Of a stretch of DNA of 64,000 nt, positions 8,319 through 15,369 are shown piece after piece (position 1 is the stretch's first letter; each line of letters starts with the position of its first letter). Made by a program: the position numbers and the translations under genes. The DNA is from Phenylobacterium sp. NIBR 498073 (GTDB lineage: Bacteria; Pseudomonadota; Alphaproteobacteria; Caulobacterales; Caulobacteraceae): contig NZ_CP114599.1 in NCBI RefSeq assembly GCF_027286305.1, forward strand, positions 372,001-436,000. Reading direction: 5' to 3'. The notes under the pieces are model-generated. The model saw nothing but the letters and a program-made list of their open reading frames with translations. It was not told where the DNA came from and ran no database searches.

Positions 8319-9018
8319 GGCCCAGCAGCGCCGCCAGCTTGCGGCGCAGTCCGTCGGTTTCGGGGCCTGGCTCGAACACCGGGATGGTCAGGAAGTCCTT
8401 CAGCTGCTCGTGGCTGAAGTCGGTCAGCATGTCGCGTCTGCCTTCGGCGATCCCCTCCACGATCAAGGGGCCGCGTATGAAGATCGGGTCCACCACCTTC
8501 AGCCGACCTTCCGCGTCGGCCATCAGGTTGCCGGGGCGGATGTCGGACCCGCCCCACAACTTGAAGCGCTGGGCGCCTGTGGCCATCAAGGCTCTGATCC
8601 GCTCGCGCAGAAGCTCAAGGTCGGCATCGGCCTGGTCGAACCCGTCGACATGCGGAAGCTCGTAGCCGCTCTCGTTGACGATCCCGAGCGCCGTGCAGAA
8701 GGCGTGGGCGTCGGCCTCTGGTGCGGGATAGAGGCGCTCCATGACGGTGACGTAGCCGTCCCTCAGCAACGGCAGGATCGCGTCCACGCGCGGCAGCCAG
8801 CGGTTCGCCGGGCCGTCGAGGCAAGCCTGAGCATGCAGCCGATAGGCCGGATCGAAGGGCGTCACGCGGGCCGCGAGGCGGTCCTCCGGATCGGCGAACG
8901 CCCACGACCAATTGCCGGTCCCGACCTCGCGCCAGCCGGCGGCGGCCAGCAGGGCGCGGGCCTGGTCGGCCGTCGCATCGGGCGGGATGTGCGGCATGTG
9001 GGACATATCCGCCTGCAT
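8293..9018 (-). CDS. Aminoglycoside-phosphotransferase-like kinase-fold protein
   Basis: The 241-residue soluble protein has a late segment WGGSDIRPGNLM followed by LKVVDPIF. These fit the catalytic Asp..Asn and the metal-binding Asp of the APH/choline-kinase fold. The N-terminal half (SWAFADPEDRLAARVTP, then YVTVMERLYP) matches the nucleotide lobe and hinge of such kinases. The substrate is unknown, and resistance should not be assumed. The start is ATG 9018 (ATG 9006 and 8997 are alternatives); the frame continues much further upstream only as an antisense shadow of ilvA. It overlaps the lipoprotein gene tail-to-tail. Confidence 0.6.
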   Translation of the reverse strand: MQADMSHMPHIPPDATADQARALLAAAGWREVGTGNWSWAFADPEDRLAARVTPFDPAYRLHAQACLDGPANRWLPRVDAILPLLRDGYVTVMERLYPAPEADAHAFCTALGIVNESGYELPHVDGFDQADADLELLRERIRALMATGAQRFKLWGGSDIRPGNLMADAEGRLKVVDPIFIRGPLIVEGIAEGRRDMLTDFSHEQLKDFLTIPVFEPGPETDGLRRKLAALLGPISPPPPV

Positions 9019-9090
9019 AACCCGCCCGGCTCCATTGCCGTAAGGGGCTTGCGCCATTAGACGTGACCCATCTCCCACATCGGCTCTGAC

Positions 9091-10293
9091 ATGACGCTTT
9101 CCATCGACGACATCCGCGCCGCCGCCGACCGGCTGAAGGGGCACATCGAGCGCACGCCCTGCCGCCATTCGCGGACCCTGTCGGAGATTACCGGCGCCGA
9201 GGTGTGGGTGAAGTTCGAGAACCTGCAGTTCACGGCGGCCTACAAGGAGCGCGGGGCGCTCAACACCCTGCTGCAGCTGTCGGACAACGAGCGGGGCCGC
9301 GGGGTGATCGCCGCCTCGGCCGGCAACCACAGCCAGGGCCTGGCCTATCACGCCGCGCGGCTGGGCATTCCGGTGACCATCGTCATGCCGCGCTCGACCC
9401 CGTTCGTGAAGGTCCAGCAGACCCGCGGCCACGGCGCCAACGTGGTGCTGGAGGGCGACAACTACGACGACGCCTCGGCGGTGGCGATGAAGCTCTGCGC
9501 CGAGCAGGACCTGGCCTTCATTCACCCGTTCAACGACCTGCAGGTGATGGCCGGCCAAGGGACGGTGGCGCTCGAGATGTTCGAGGACGTGCCGGACCTG
9601 GACGTGCTGCCGATCCCGATCGGCGGCGGCGGGCTGATCGCCGGCTGCGCCACGGTGGCCAAGTCGCTGAACCCCAAGGTCCAGGTGATCGGCGTCGAGC
9701 CGGCGATGTATCCGTCGTTCACCGCCAAGATGCGCGGCGTCAACGGGACCAGCGGCGGGGCGACCATCGCCGAGGGCATCGCGGTCAAGCAGGTCGGCGA
9801 GCTGTCCTACGCCATCGCTCGGCCGCTGATCGACGAAGTGCTGCTGATCGAGGAGCCGCACTTCGAGCGCGCGGTGGCGCTCTACTGCAATGTCGAGAAG
9901 ACCGTGGTCGAGGGCGCGGGCGCAGCCTCGCTGGCGGCGCTGCTGGCCTATCCCGGCAAGTTCAAGGGCAAGAAGGTAGGGCTGATCGTCACCGGCGGCA
10001 ATATCGACACCCGGCTGCTGGCCTCGGTGCTGACCCGCGAACTGGTCCGCGACCAGCGGCTGGTCTCCCTGCGGATCATCGGCGACGACCGGCCGGGCCT
10101 GCTGGCCACCGTCTCGGCGGTGATCGGCCAGATGGGCGCCAACATCATCGAGGTGGCCCACAATCGCCTGGCGCTGGACGTGCCGGCCAAGGGCGCAGAG
10201 TTCGACATCATGATCGAGACCCGCGACGCCCAGCACACCCAGGAAATCATGGACGCCCTGCGCGAGCACGGCTATCCGCCGCGCGCCGTCTAG
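9091..10293 (+). CDS. ilvA: Threonine ammonia-lyase (threonine dehydratase) with ACT domain
   Basis: The 400-residue PLP fold-type II enzyme deaminates L-threonine to 2-oxobutanoate, feeding isoleucine synthesis or threonine breakdown. The Schiff-base Lys52 lies in AAYKERGA, ASAGNHSQG is near residue 80, and the phosphate-binding IGGGGLIAG is near 175. One ACT domain (about 325-400, starting RIIGDDRPGLLATV) ends the protein, as in the shorter catabolic or alphaproteobacterial type rather than the 514-residue two-ACT E. coli IlvA. It is followed after 11 bases by the FKBP lipoprotein gene. Confidence 0.93.
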   Translation: MTLSIDDIRAAADRLKGHIERTPCRHSRTLSEITGAEVWVKFENLQFTAAYKERGALNTLLQLSDNERGRGVIAASAGNHSQGLAYHAARLGIPVTIVMPRSTPFVKVQQTRGHGANVVLEGDNYDDASAVAMKLCAEQDLAFIHPFNDLQVMAGQGTVALEMFEDVPDLDVLPIPIGGGGLIAGCATVAKSLNPKVQVIGVEPAMYPSFTAKMRGVNGTSGGATIAEGIAVKQVGELSYAIARPLIDEVLLIEEPHFERAVALYCNVEKTVVEGAGAASLAALLAYPGKFKGKKVGLIVTGGNIDTRLLASVLTRELVRDQRLVSLRIIGDDRPGLLATVSAVIGQMGANIIEVAHNRLALDVPAKGAEFDIMIETRDAQHTQEIMDALREHGYPPRAV

Positions 10294-10304
10294 AGAGACA
10301 CGAC

Positions 10305-10808
10305 ATGAAGCGCTTTCTTCCCGTTCTCGCCGTCCTGCTGCTGGCCGCCTGCGGCCGCGGCGGCGCCGACCCTGCCGAGCTGGCCAAGTCCGCGGCCGAG
10401 GCCAAGGCGTTCATGGAGACCAACGGCAAGGCCGAAGGGGTCCAGACCCTGCCCTCGGGCGTGCAGTACAAGATCGTCCGCTCGGGCCCGCCCACTGGCC
10501 TGAAGCCCGGCCCGAATGACGAGGTGAAGGTCCACTACGAGGGCAAGCTGGTCTCCGGGAAGATTTTCGACTCGTCCTACGAGCGCGGCGCCCCGGCGGC
10601 GATGCCGCTGCCGGCGCTGATCCCGGCCTGGAAGGAAGCCCTGCAGCTGATGCGGCCGGGCGACGAGTGGACGCTCTATGTCCCGCCGGCCCAGGGCTAT
10701 GGCGAAGAAGGCGCGGGCAACGGCGAGATCCCGCCCAACAGCGTGCTGATCTTCCGCATCGAACTGATCGACGTGCTGCCGGCGCCGGGCCGGATCGGCC
10801 AGGGCTAG
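10305..10808 (+). CDS. FKBP-type peptidyl-prolyl cis-trans isomerase, lipoprotein
   Basis: The 167-residue protein has a lipoprotein signal (lipobox LAAC, Cys16), a helical linker and an FKBP domain from about residue 50 (VKVHYEGKL, GKIFDSSYERG, PGDEWTLYVPP, GYGEEGAG, IPPNSVLIFRIELIDV). It should fold proteins in the periplasm while anchored to a membrane. The start is ATG 10305. It follows ilvA closely and precedes the broken kinase gene by 20 bases, so all three could share a transcript. Confidence 0.88.
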   Translation: MKRFLPVLAVLLLAACGRGGADPAELAKSAAEAKAFMETNGKAEGVQTLPSGVQYKIVRSGPPTGLKPGPNDEVKVHYEGKLVSGKIFDSSYERGAPAAMPLPALIPAWKEALQLMRPGDEWTLYVPPAQGYGEEGAGNGEIPPNSVLIFRIELIDVLPAPGRIGQG

Positions 10809-10828
10809 AGGCGACGCCCGGCCCGCCG

Positions 10829-11290
10829 ATGTCCGACAGGATTGCGATCATCGGCATAAGCGGCTCCGGCAAGAGCCGCCTCGCACGCGAGTTGGGCGCC
10901 CGCTCGGGCCTGCCGGTCGTCCAAATGGACGCGTTGTTTTGGAGCGGGAGCTGGCGGCCGGTTCCGGAGGCCGAGTACCTCGCCGCCCATGAGTGTCTGA
11001 TTGAAAGCGAGCGCTGGATCATCGAGGGCTATGTCGACGCCGCGATGGCCGGTCGCCTCCGTCGCGCCGACTAGGTGATTTTCCTCGACCCGCCCGGATG
11101 GCTCTGCGCCTGGCGTGTCATCAGGCGTTGGCTGGAGCATCGCAGGTCGGCGCGGCCCGAACTTTCTCCTGAAGCTCTGGAGCGCTTTCAACTACGATTT
11201 CTCTGGACCGTTACGACGCGCGCCGAGCGGCCGGCCATCCTCGCGGCGTTAGAGGGCGTGGATCCGACGAAGATTGTGCGGAGAGGCTGA
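10829..11290 (+). pseudogene. P-loop adenylate-kinase-like (topology-modulation/FlaR-type) protein, interrupted by an in-frame TAG
   Basis: From ATG 10829 the frame encodes MSDRIAIIG with Walker A GISGSGKS (residues 9-16), then LPVVQMDALFW and WIIEGYVD, typical of the small AAA/adenylate-kinase-like topology-modulation family. It stops at TAG 11072-11074 after 81 residues. The same frame resumes at once with VIFLDPPGWLCAWRVIRRW and runs to 11290, giving the usual size of about 153 residues if the stop is ignored. Family members normally have one residue there (AD.VIFLD). A nonsense mutation or sequencing error is the simplest reading; reinitiation at GTG 11075 is possible but would lack the P-loop. 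Confidence 0.85.
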
Positions 11291-11355
11291 CCGTCCGGTT
11301 CGTTGGGAGTGGTGCGTTGTGGCTCGCGCTGCGCATCGAGGCCGGCCCCGCGATG

Positions 11356-11470
11356 CTCCCCCGCTGGGGGAGCTGTCAGCGTAGCTGACTGAGGGGGGCT
11401 TTGACCTTGCTGGCTTGAGAGTAGTCCCCCTCCGTCGCGCTTCGCGCGCCACCTCCCCCAAGAGGGGAGG
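11356..11470. repeat. Type A palindromic repeat (CTCCCCC...GGGGGAG, inner GCTGTCAGCGTAGCTGACTGAGGGGG)
   Basis: This GC-rich imperfect palindrome has arms CTCCCCCGCTGGGGGAG and CCTCCCCCAAGAGGGGAGG, with inner GGGGGGCTTTG and AGTCCCCCTCCGTC blocks. It belongs with 11641-11760, 21864-21974 and 58098-58196. It begins the 487-base non-coding gap 11291-11776. Confidence 0.85.
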
Positions 11471-11500
11471 ATATTGTCGTCGGCGTCGGCGCGTCCGGTT

Positions 11501-11612
11501 CCTCTCCCCGCTTGAGGGGAGAGGTTAGGTGAGGGGTCTTGCGGCGCGGGGCGGCGCTCTGCTGAGTCAGCAGCCCCCTCACCCCCACCCTCTCCCCCAA
11601 AGGGGGCGAGGG
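11501..11612. repeat. Type B palindromic repeat (CCTCTCCCC...CCCTCACCC family)
   Basis: The left arm CCTCTCCCCGCTTGAGGGGAGAGGTTAGGTGAGGGG is written here in two parts: CCTCTCCCCGCTTGAGGGG and AGAGGTTAGGTGAGGGG. It pairs with the right-hand CCCCTCACCC and CTCTCCCCCAAAGGGGGCGAGGG. Sister copies lie at 14712, 35902, 36355 and 57956. It sits between two type A copies in the same gap. Confidence 0.85.
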
Positions 11613-11640
11613 AGTTGTTCCGGGCGCTTCCCCTTCAGAT

Positions 11641-11760
11641 GCTCCCCCGTTGGGGGAGCTGTCAGCGTAGCTGGCTGAGGGGGACTTTGACTCTGCTGGC
11701 TTGAGAGCGGTCCCCTCCGTCTCGACGCTTCGCATCGATCCACCTCCCCCAGCGGGGGCG
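11641..11760. repeat. Type A palindromic repeat, second copy in the gap
   Basis: It repeats the order of the copy at 11356: GCTCCCCCGTTGGGGGAGCT, then TCAGCGTAGCTGGCTGAGG, then CTTTGACTCTGCTGGCTTGAG, ending CACCTCCCCCAGCGGGGG. Together the three elements occupy most of 11291-11776, where no gene was found. Confidence 0.85.
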
Positions 11761-11776
11761 GAGCTGAAGGCTTGCC

Positions 11777-12301
11777 TCAGCCCAGCTTCATCCGCAGCGC
11801 GCCCATGTAGTCGCGCTTGCCGATCGGCACGCCGCGCGAGCGCAGCAGGTCGTAGGCGGTGGTGGCGTGGAAGTGCAGGTTCGGGAGCGAGAACGACATC
11901 AGGAAGTTCTCGGCGGTGAACGGGATCTTCGTGCCACGGAATTCGAAGAACACGTCCTTGCCTTCGTAGCCGTTGATCTCTTCGGGCTTGATCGCCGCGA
12001 GCTTGGCGTGGGCGTCCTTGATCAGCGCGATCAGGGCCGGCAGGTCCTGGGCGGTCTGGTCGCCGCCGGGCGAGAACACGCCGGCCTTCACGCCCTCGAT
12101 GGCGCCCAGCGAGTGGTGGGCGACCGAGATCACCTGGAAGCGGAAGTCGAACATGTCCTCGCACATCTTCGAGGTCACGATCTCCTGCGGGTCGATGCCG
12201 TTGTCCTGGCAGTGGGCCAGACCGCGTTCCAGGAAGCCGGCGACGCCGCCGACGGTTTGCAGGAAGGAAGCGACGCTGACGTCGTAGAGGGAAATCGCCA
12301 T
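11777..12301 (-). CDS. DUF1993 family protein
   Basis: The 174-residue soluble protein matches the DUF1993 family: it starts MAISLYDVSV and has FDFRFQVISVAHHSLGAIEG around residue 50, FFEFRGTKIPFTAENFL and a late LPNLHFHATTAYDLLRSRGVPIGK. The family is related to DinB-like helical bundles, which suggests a metal-dependent role, but no reaction is known. A conserved HH and an LHFH motif could bind metal. The start is ATG 12301. Repeats fill the space downstream, and an SRPBCC gene lies upstream on the same strand. Confidence 0.82.
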   Translation of the reverse strand: MAISLYDVSVASFLQTVGGVAGFLERGLAHCQDNGIDPQEIVTSKMCEDMFDFRFQVISVAHHSLGAIEGVKAGVFSPGGDQTAQDLPALIALIKDAHAKLAAIKPEEINGYEGKDVFFEFRGTKIPFTAENFLMSFSLPNLHFHATTAYDLLRSRGVPIGKRDYMGALRMKLG

Positions 12302-12375
12302 CTGACCGGCCTTTGATTGAGCTTGGGGCCGGCACTTTCTTCCGCGTCGCGTTCCTAGACCAGCCGTTTTCGGCG

Positions 12376-12855
12376 CTACTTGAACATGCCCTCGCGCAGG
12401 TTGATCCCGTGCTCGAGCCAGGCCTTCAGCGCGCACTGCATCTGGGTCCAGCCCTGGCAATTGCCGTAGGACGCCTTGAGGCCGACCGGGGTCTGCTTCC
12501 AGCCGTGCTCTTCGATGGAAACCAGGGTGCGGCCGTCGTCGAGCCCCTCGAAGCTCATGGTCACCTGGGTCTTGTAGCCGACGTGGGTGACGAGGTTGTC
12601 GGCGTTCTCGGGCGGGCCGTCGTTGGCCTCCCACTCGAAGACGATCTTCTGGTTGGGGACCACCTCGATCACCCAGACCGGGAAGGCCCCGGGGAAGTCG
12701 GCGAAGTCCCAGTAGACCGTGGCGCCGGTCTCCAGCCGGCCCTTGGCGCCGCCGGTGGTGAAGTACTGCGACAGCTGGTCCGGATTGGCGACGGCCTCGA
12801 ACACCTCGGCGAGCGGCTTGGCGATGCGGGCGGTCACGCGAAAGGTCAGATCCAT
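12376..12855 (-). CDS. SRPBCC / AHSA1-like (activator of Hsp90 ATPase homologue) domain protein
   Basis: The 159-residue soluble protein is of the START-like superfamily. It opens MDLTFRVTARIAKPLAEVFEAVANPDQLSQYF, given here in part: the RIAKPLAEVFEAV block and the WDFADFPGAFPVWV stretch are typical. A cavity-forming fold for small hydrophobic ligands is likely, and the substrate is unknown. ATG 12855 is chosen because the frame extension towards 12921 runs into the regulator's operator. It is divergent from an ArsR-type gene, a very common pairing in which the regulator controls the SRPBCC gene. Confidence 0.82.
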   Translation of the reverse strand: MDLTFRVTARIAKPLAEVFEAVANPDQLSQYFTTGGAKGRLETGATVYWDFADFPGAFPVWVIEVVPNQKIVFEWEANDGPPENADNLVTHVGYKTQVTMSFEGLDDGRTLVSIEEHGWKQTPVGLKASYGNCQGWTQMQCALKAWLEHGINLREGMFK

Positions 12856-12897
12856 GGTCCTGCTCCTGTGAGCTTTCACTTGTCTGACGGGCATTTG

Positions 12898-12915
12898 TGT
12901 TATAAATTTATAACA
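12898..12915. promoter_or_regulatory. 18-bp perfect palindrome, probable ArsR-family operator
   Basis: TGTTATAAATTTATAACA is a perfect 18-base palindrome of A/T in very GC-rich DNA. It lies between the divergent SRPBCC and ArsR genes and ends on the first base of the ArsR ATG. A dimer of the regulator bound here would block its own transcription or translation start and probably the SRPBCC promoter. That function is inference from position and symmetry. Confidence 0.7.
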
Positions 12916-13238
12916 TGTCAAGCGACGACGAAAACGACCTGATTTTCAAGGCCTTGGCGTCGTCTACGCGGCGGCGGATGCTGGACGAGATCAAGGATCA
13001 GCCGCTGACCACCGGCGAGCTGTGCCTGCGCTTTCCGCAGCTCGACCGCTGCACGGTGATGCAGCATCTGAAGGTGCTGGAGGCCGCCGACCTGGTGATC
13101 GCCCGGCGCGAGGGGCGCGAGCGCTGGAACCACCTGAACTCGATGCCGATCAAGCAGATCCACGACCGCTGGCTGGGTCCCTATGCGGAACGCGCGGTCA
13201 CCCTGCTGGAGCGGCTGAAGACCGACCTCGAGGCCTAA
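12915..13238 (+). CDS. ArsR-family winged-helix transcriptional regulator
   Basis: The 107-residue protein has the compact ArsR/HTH_20 layout: FKALASSTRRRMLDEI, then TTGELCLRFPQLDRCTVMQHLKVLEAADLVIAR (recognition helix near residues 48-60) and a wing around RREGRERWN. It has no cysteine pair for metal sensing (a lone Cys near 37), so it is probably not an arsenic or metal sensor. It resembles the regulators paired with SRPBCC proteins. The start codon abuts the palindrome, leaving no room for a separate Shine-Dalgarno site, so translation may be leaderless or occur at low level. Confidence 0.85.
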   Translation: MSSDDENDLIFKALASSTRRRMLDEIKDQPLTTGELCLRFPQLDRCTVMQHLKVLEAADLVIARREGRERWNHLNSMPIKQIHDRWLGPYAERAVTLLERLKTDLEA

Positions 13239-13334
13239 GCATACCGCCTGCTTGAAGGCTTGCGCCCAGGCGCTGAGCCCTGTTTGCTGGTCGCCAAACC
13301 AGAACCGAAAAACAGAACCCAAGGGGGAAACGCC

Positions 13335-13898
13335 ATGCGCCTCACCAAGCCGCGAATCGCGCCGGTCCAGGACGCTCAGCTGAACGACGAGCAAAAGGAG
13401 ATCCTGGCGCCGATGGGCGATCGGGTGCTCAACATCTTCCGCACCATGGTGGGGGCGCCGAAGGCGGCCAAGGGCTTCCTGGCCTGGGGCAACTATGTGC
13501 TGTCGAAGAAGAACGACCTGCCGGCCCGCGAGCGGGAGATCGTGATCCTGCGCATCGGCTATCTCTGCAAGTCCGGCTACGAGTGGACCCAGCACGTGCC
13601 GATCGGCCAGCGGGCCGGGCTGACCGACGACGAGGTCGCGCGCATCAAAGGCGGGGCCGACGCCGGCGGCTGGAGCGCGGCCGACCAGGCGCTGCTGGCG
13701 GCCAGCGACGAACTGCACCACGACCAGTTCATCACCGATGCGACCTGGAGCGCGCTGAAGGCGCACTTCAGCGACAAGCAGTGCATGGACGTGGTGTTCA
13801 CCGCCGGCCAGTACACCCAGGTCTCGATGATCCTGAATTCGTTCGGGGTGCAGCTGGACGCCGGCCAGACCCTCGATCCCGACCTGAAGGGCTTTTAG
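13335..13898 (+). CDS. Carboxymuconolactone decarboxylase (CMD) family protein
   Basis: The 187-residue AhpD/CMD-fold protein has the core PAREREIVILRIGYLCKSGYEWTQH, seen as REREIVILRIG and GYEWTQHVPIG (about 60-90). It lacks the CxxC peroxidatic pair of AhpD and keeps the E..QH arrangement of CMD-type lactonases. The natural substrate is unknown; aromatic or cyclic-compound breakdown is suggested by the downstream SDR, which starts two bases later. ATG 13335 is preceded by an AAGGGGGAAA ribosome-binding site. Confidence 0.85.
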   Translation: MRLTKPRIAPVQDAQLNDEQKEILAPMGDRVLNIFRTMVGAPKAAKGFLAWGNYVLSKKNDLPAREREIVILRIGYLCKSGYEWTQHVPIGQRAGLTDDEVARIKGGADAGGWSAADQALLAASDELHHDQFITDATWSALKAHFSDKQCMDVVFTAGQYTQVSMILNSFGVQLDAGQTLDPDLKGF

Positions 13899-13900
13899 GC

Positions 13901-14698
13901 GTGCGGCTGGCGGGCAAGAGCGCCATCGTCGTCGGGGCCGGCCAGACGCCGGGCGAGACGATCGGCAACGGCCGGGCGATCGCCATGCTGTTCGCCCGCG
14001 AGGGCGCGCAGGTGCTGTGCGTCGACCGGCTGATCGACCGGGCGCAGGAGACGGTAGCGCTGATCGAGGCCGATGGCGGCCGGGCCAGCGCCGTGGGGGC
14101 CAACATCACCAAGGCGGCCGACTGCGAGGCGATGGTGGCGACGGCGCGCGAGCGGTTGGGCGCCATCGACATCGTGGTCAACAATGTCGGCATCGGCGGG
14201 GGCGGCGACGGTCCGGCGCACAGGCTGACCGAGGAGGCCTTCGACCGCATCCTGGCGGTGAACCTGAAGGGCGCCTGGCAGGTCTCCAAGGCCGTGCTGC
14301 CGACCCTGCGCGAGCAGGGCAGGGGCTCGATCGTCAACATCTCGTCGCTGGCCTCGATCGCCGGCGGGAACCAGACCGCCTACGAGATCTCCAAGGCGGC
14401 GCTGAACCGGCTGACCACCAGCGTCGCCCAGGCCAATGCGGGCAAGGGCGTGCGCTGCAACGCCATCGCCATGGGGCTGCTGGACACGCCGATGGCGGTG
14501 GCCGGCATCGCGGCGGCCAGCGGCCAGGAGCAGCAGGCGGTGCGCGAGGCCCGCAACGCCCGGGTGCCGCTGGGCGGCCAGATGGGCACGGCCTGGGACA
14601 CCGCCTATGCGGCGCTGTTCCTGGCCAGCGACGAGGCGCGGTTCATCACCGGGACCGTGCTGTTCGTCGACGGCGGGATGTCGAGCCGGGTGGGCTGA
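13901..14698 (+). CDS. Short-chain dehydrogenase/reductase (SDR)
   Basis: The 265-residue classical-type SDR starts at GTG 13901, two bases after the CMD gene. It has a Rossmann start KSAIVVGAGQTPGETIGNGRA (an unusual insertion in the glycine motif, GAGQTPGETIGNG), NNVG near residue 90, Ser in NISSLASIAGG and the active-site YEISK pair near 150-155. The C-terminus (TGTVLFVDGGMSSRVG) is the usual SDR ending. It oxidises or reduces an unknown alcohol or ketone, probably in the same pathway as the CMD protein. Confidence 0.88.
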   Translation: MRLAGKSAIVVGAGQTPGETIGNGRAIAMLFAREGAQVLCVDRLIDRAQETVALIEADGGRASAVGANITKAADCEAMVATARERLGAIDIVVNNVGIGGGGDGPAHRLTEEAFDRILAVNLKGAWQVSKAVLPTLREQGRGSIVNISSLASIAGGNQTAYEISKAALNRLTTSVAQANAGKGVRCNAIAMGLLDTPMAVAGIAAASGQEQQAVREARNARVPLGGQMGTAWDTAYAALFLASDEARFITGTVLFVDGGMSSRVG

Positions 14699-14711
14699 AG
14701 CAAGACATTTG

Positions 14712-14828
14712 CTCCCTCGCCCCCTTGGGGGAGAGGGTTGGGGTGAGGGGGTTGCGGCCTTAGCAGCAGTGCGCCGCTTCGCGCCGCTGACCCCTCACCT
14801 AACCTCTCCCCTCGAGCGGGGAGAGGGA
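14712..14828. repeat. Type B palindromic repeat
   Basis: The arms CCCTCGCCCCCTTGGGGGAG with GGGTTGGGGTGAGGGG, and CCCCTCACCTAACCTCTCCCC with TCGAGCGGGGAGAGGG, are inverted. It occupies the space between the SDR and the convergent DUF2214 gene and may act as a bidirectional terminator. Confidence 0.85.
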
Positions 14829-14848
14829 CGGTCCCAGGCAGGCGGCTC

Positions 14849-15298
14849 CTACAGCCCGATCCCGCGGGCCATCATCGCGGCGAAGACCGGGATCAGGGCG
14901 AAGACCGCGAGTTCGGCGATCAGGAACGGGCGGACGGCCTTCACGTCGGCCGCGCCGAGGGCGAAGCCCGGCTCGGCGCGGGCGCGCTTGCGCCATTGCA
15001 GGATGCGCAGGGTCGGCGGGGCCGACAGCAGGCCGACGAGGGCGAAGGCCCCGACCTTGGCCCAGAACGTCCAGGCGCCGAGATAGGCCTCCGGGCCCTT
15101 CACGCCCATGTAGACGCGCGCGAAGCCGACGATGAGGATCAGCGCCGCGATCAGCCCGTAGTGCAGGTCGACGATCCCCAGCCGGCGCAAGGACGCCCCG
15201 CCCAGGCCGGGACGGATCGTGGCGAGCTCGACGGCCAGGATGGCGGCGAGGCTGAAGACCAGCAGGTGGTGGGCGATGGCGAGGAGGAGGTCGGTCAC
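14849..15298 (-). CDS. DUF2214 family membrane protein
   Basis: The 149-residue protein has four membrane segments (about 5-25, 45-65, 78-98 and 125-145). It contains HHLLVFSLAAILAVELATIRP at the N-terminus in the typical DUF2214 pattern and IVGFARVYMGVKGPEAYL in the middle. The His-His and Glu residues in the first helix are conserved in the family as I recall it. The function is unknown. It follows the crotonase gene by 71 bases that contain an AT-rich palindrome. Confidence 0.75.
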   Translation of the reverse strand: MTDLLLAIAHHLLVFSLAAILAVELATIRPGLGGASLRRLGIVDLHYGLIAALILIVGFARVYMGVKGPEAYLGAWTFWAKVGAFALVGLLSAPPTLRILQWRKRARAEPGFALGAADVKAVRPFLIAELAVFALIPVFAAMMARGIGL

Positions 15299-15341
15299 GG
15301 CGCGCTCCGATCGATTGCGCCGCGACTGTGGAACCTTTGAC

Positions 15342-15352
15342 TTACAATGTAA
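15342..15352. promoter_or_regulatory. TTAC-AAT-GTAA palindrome upstream of the DUF2214 gene
   Basis: The inverted repeat TTACAATGTAA lies within an AT-rich island (TTGACTTACAATGTAAATAC on the plus strand), 44 bases upstream of the DUF2214 start. Its symmetry and position suggest a regulator site, such as for a MarR/HxlR-type protein, but no such regulator is adjacent. Confidence 0.4.
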
Positions 15353-15369
15353 ATACTAAGTCTCGAACC

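Noticed and set aside
8293..10269. A 658-residue minus-strand reading frame
   Set aside because: Only the part up to 9018 looks like protein. The rest is antisense to the well-supported ilvA and FKBP region and has the biased composition of shadow frames in GC-rich DNA.
11291..11776. The clustered repeats as a possible CRISPR array
   Set aside because: The units are long palindromes of two different families with no regular spacers, and there are no cas genes nearby.
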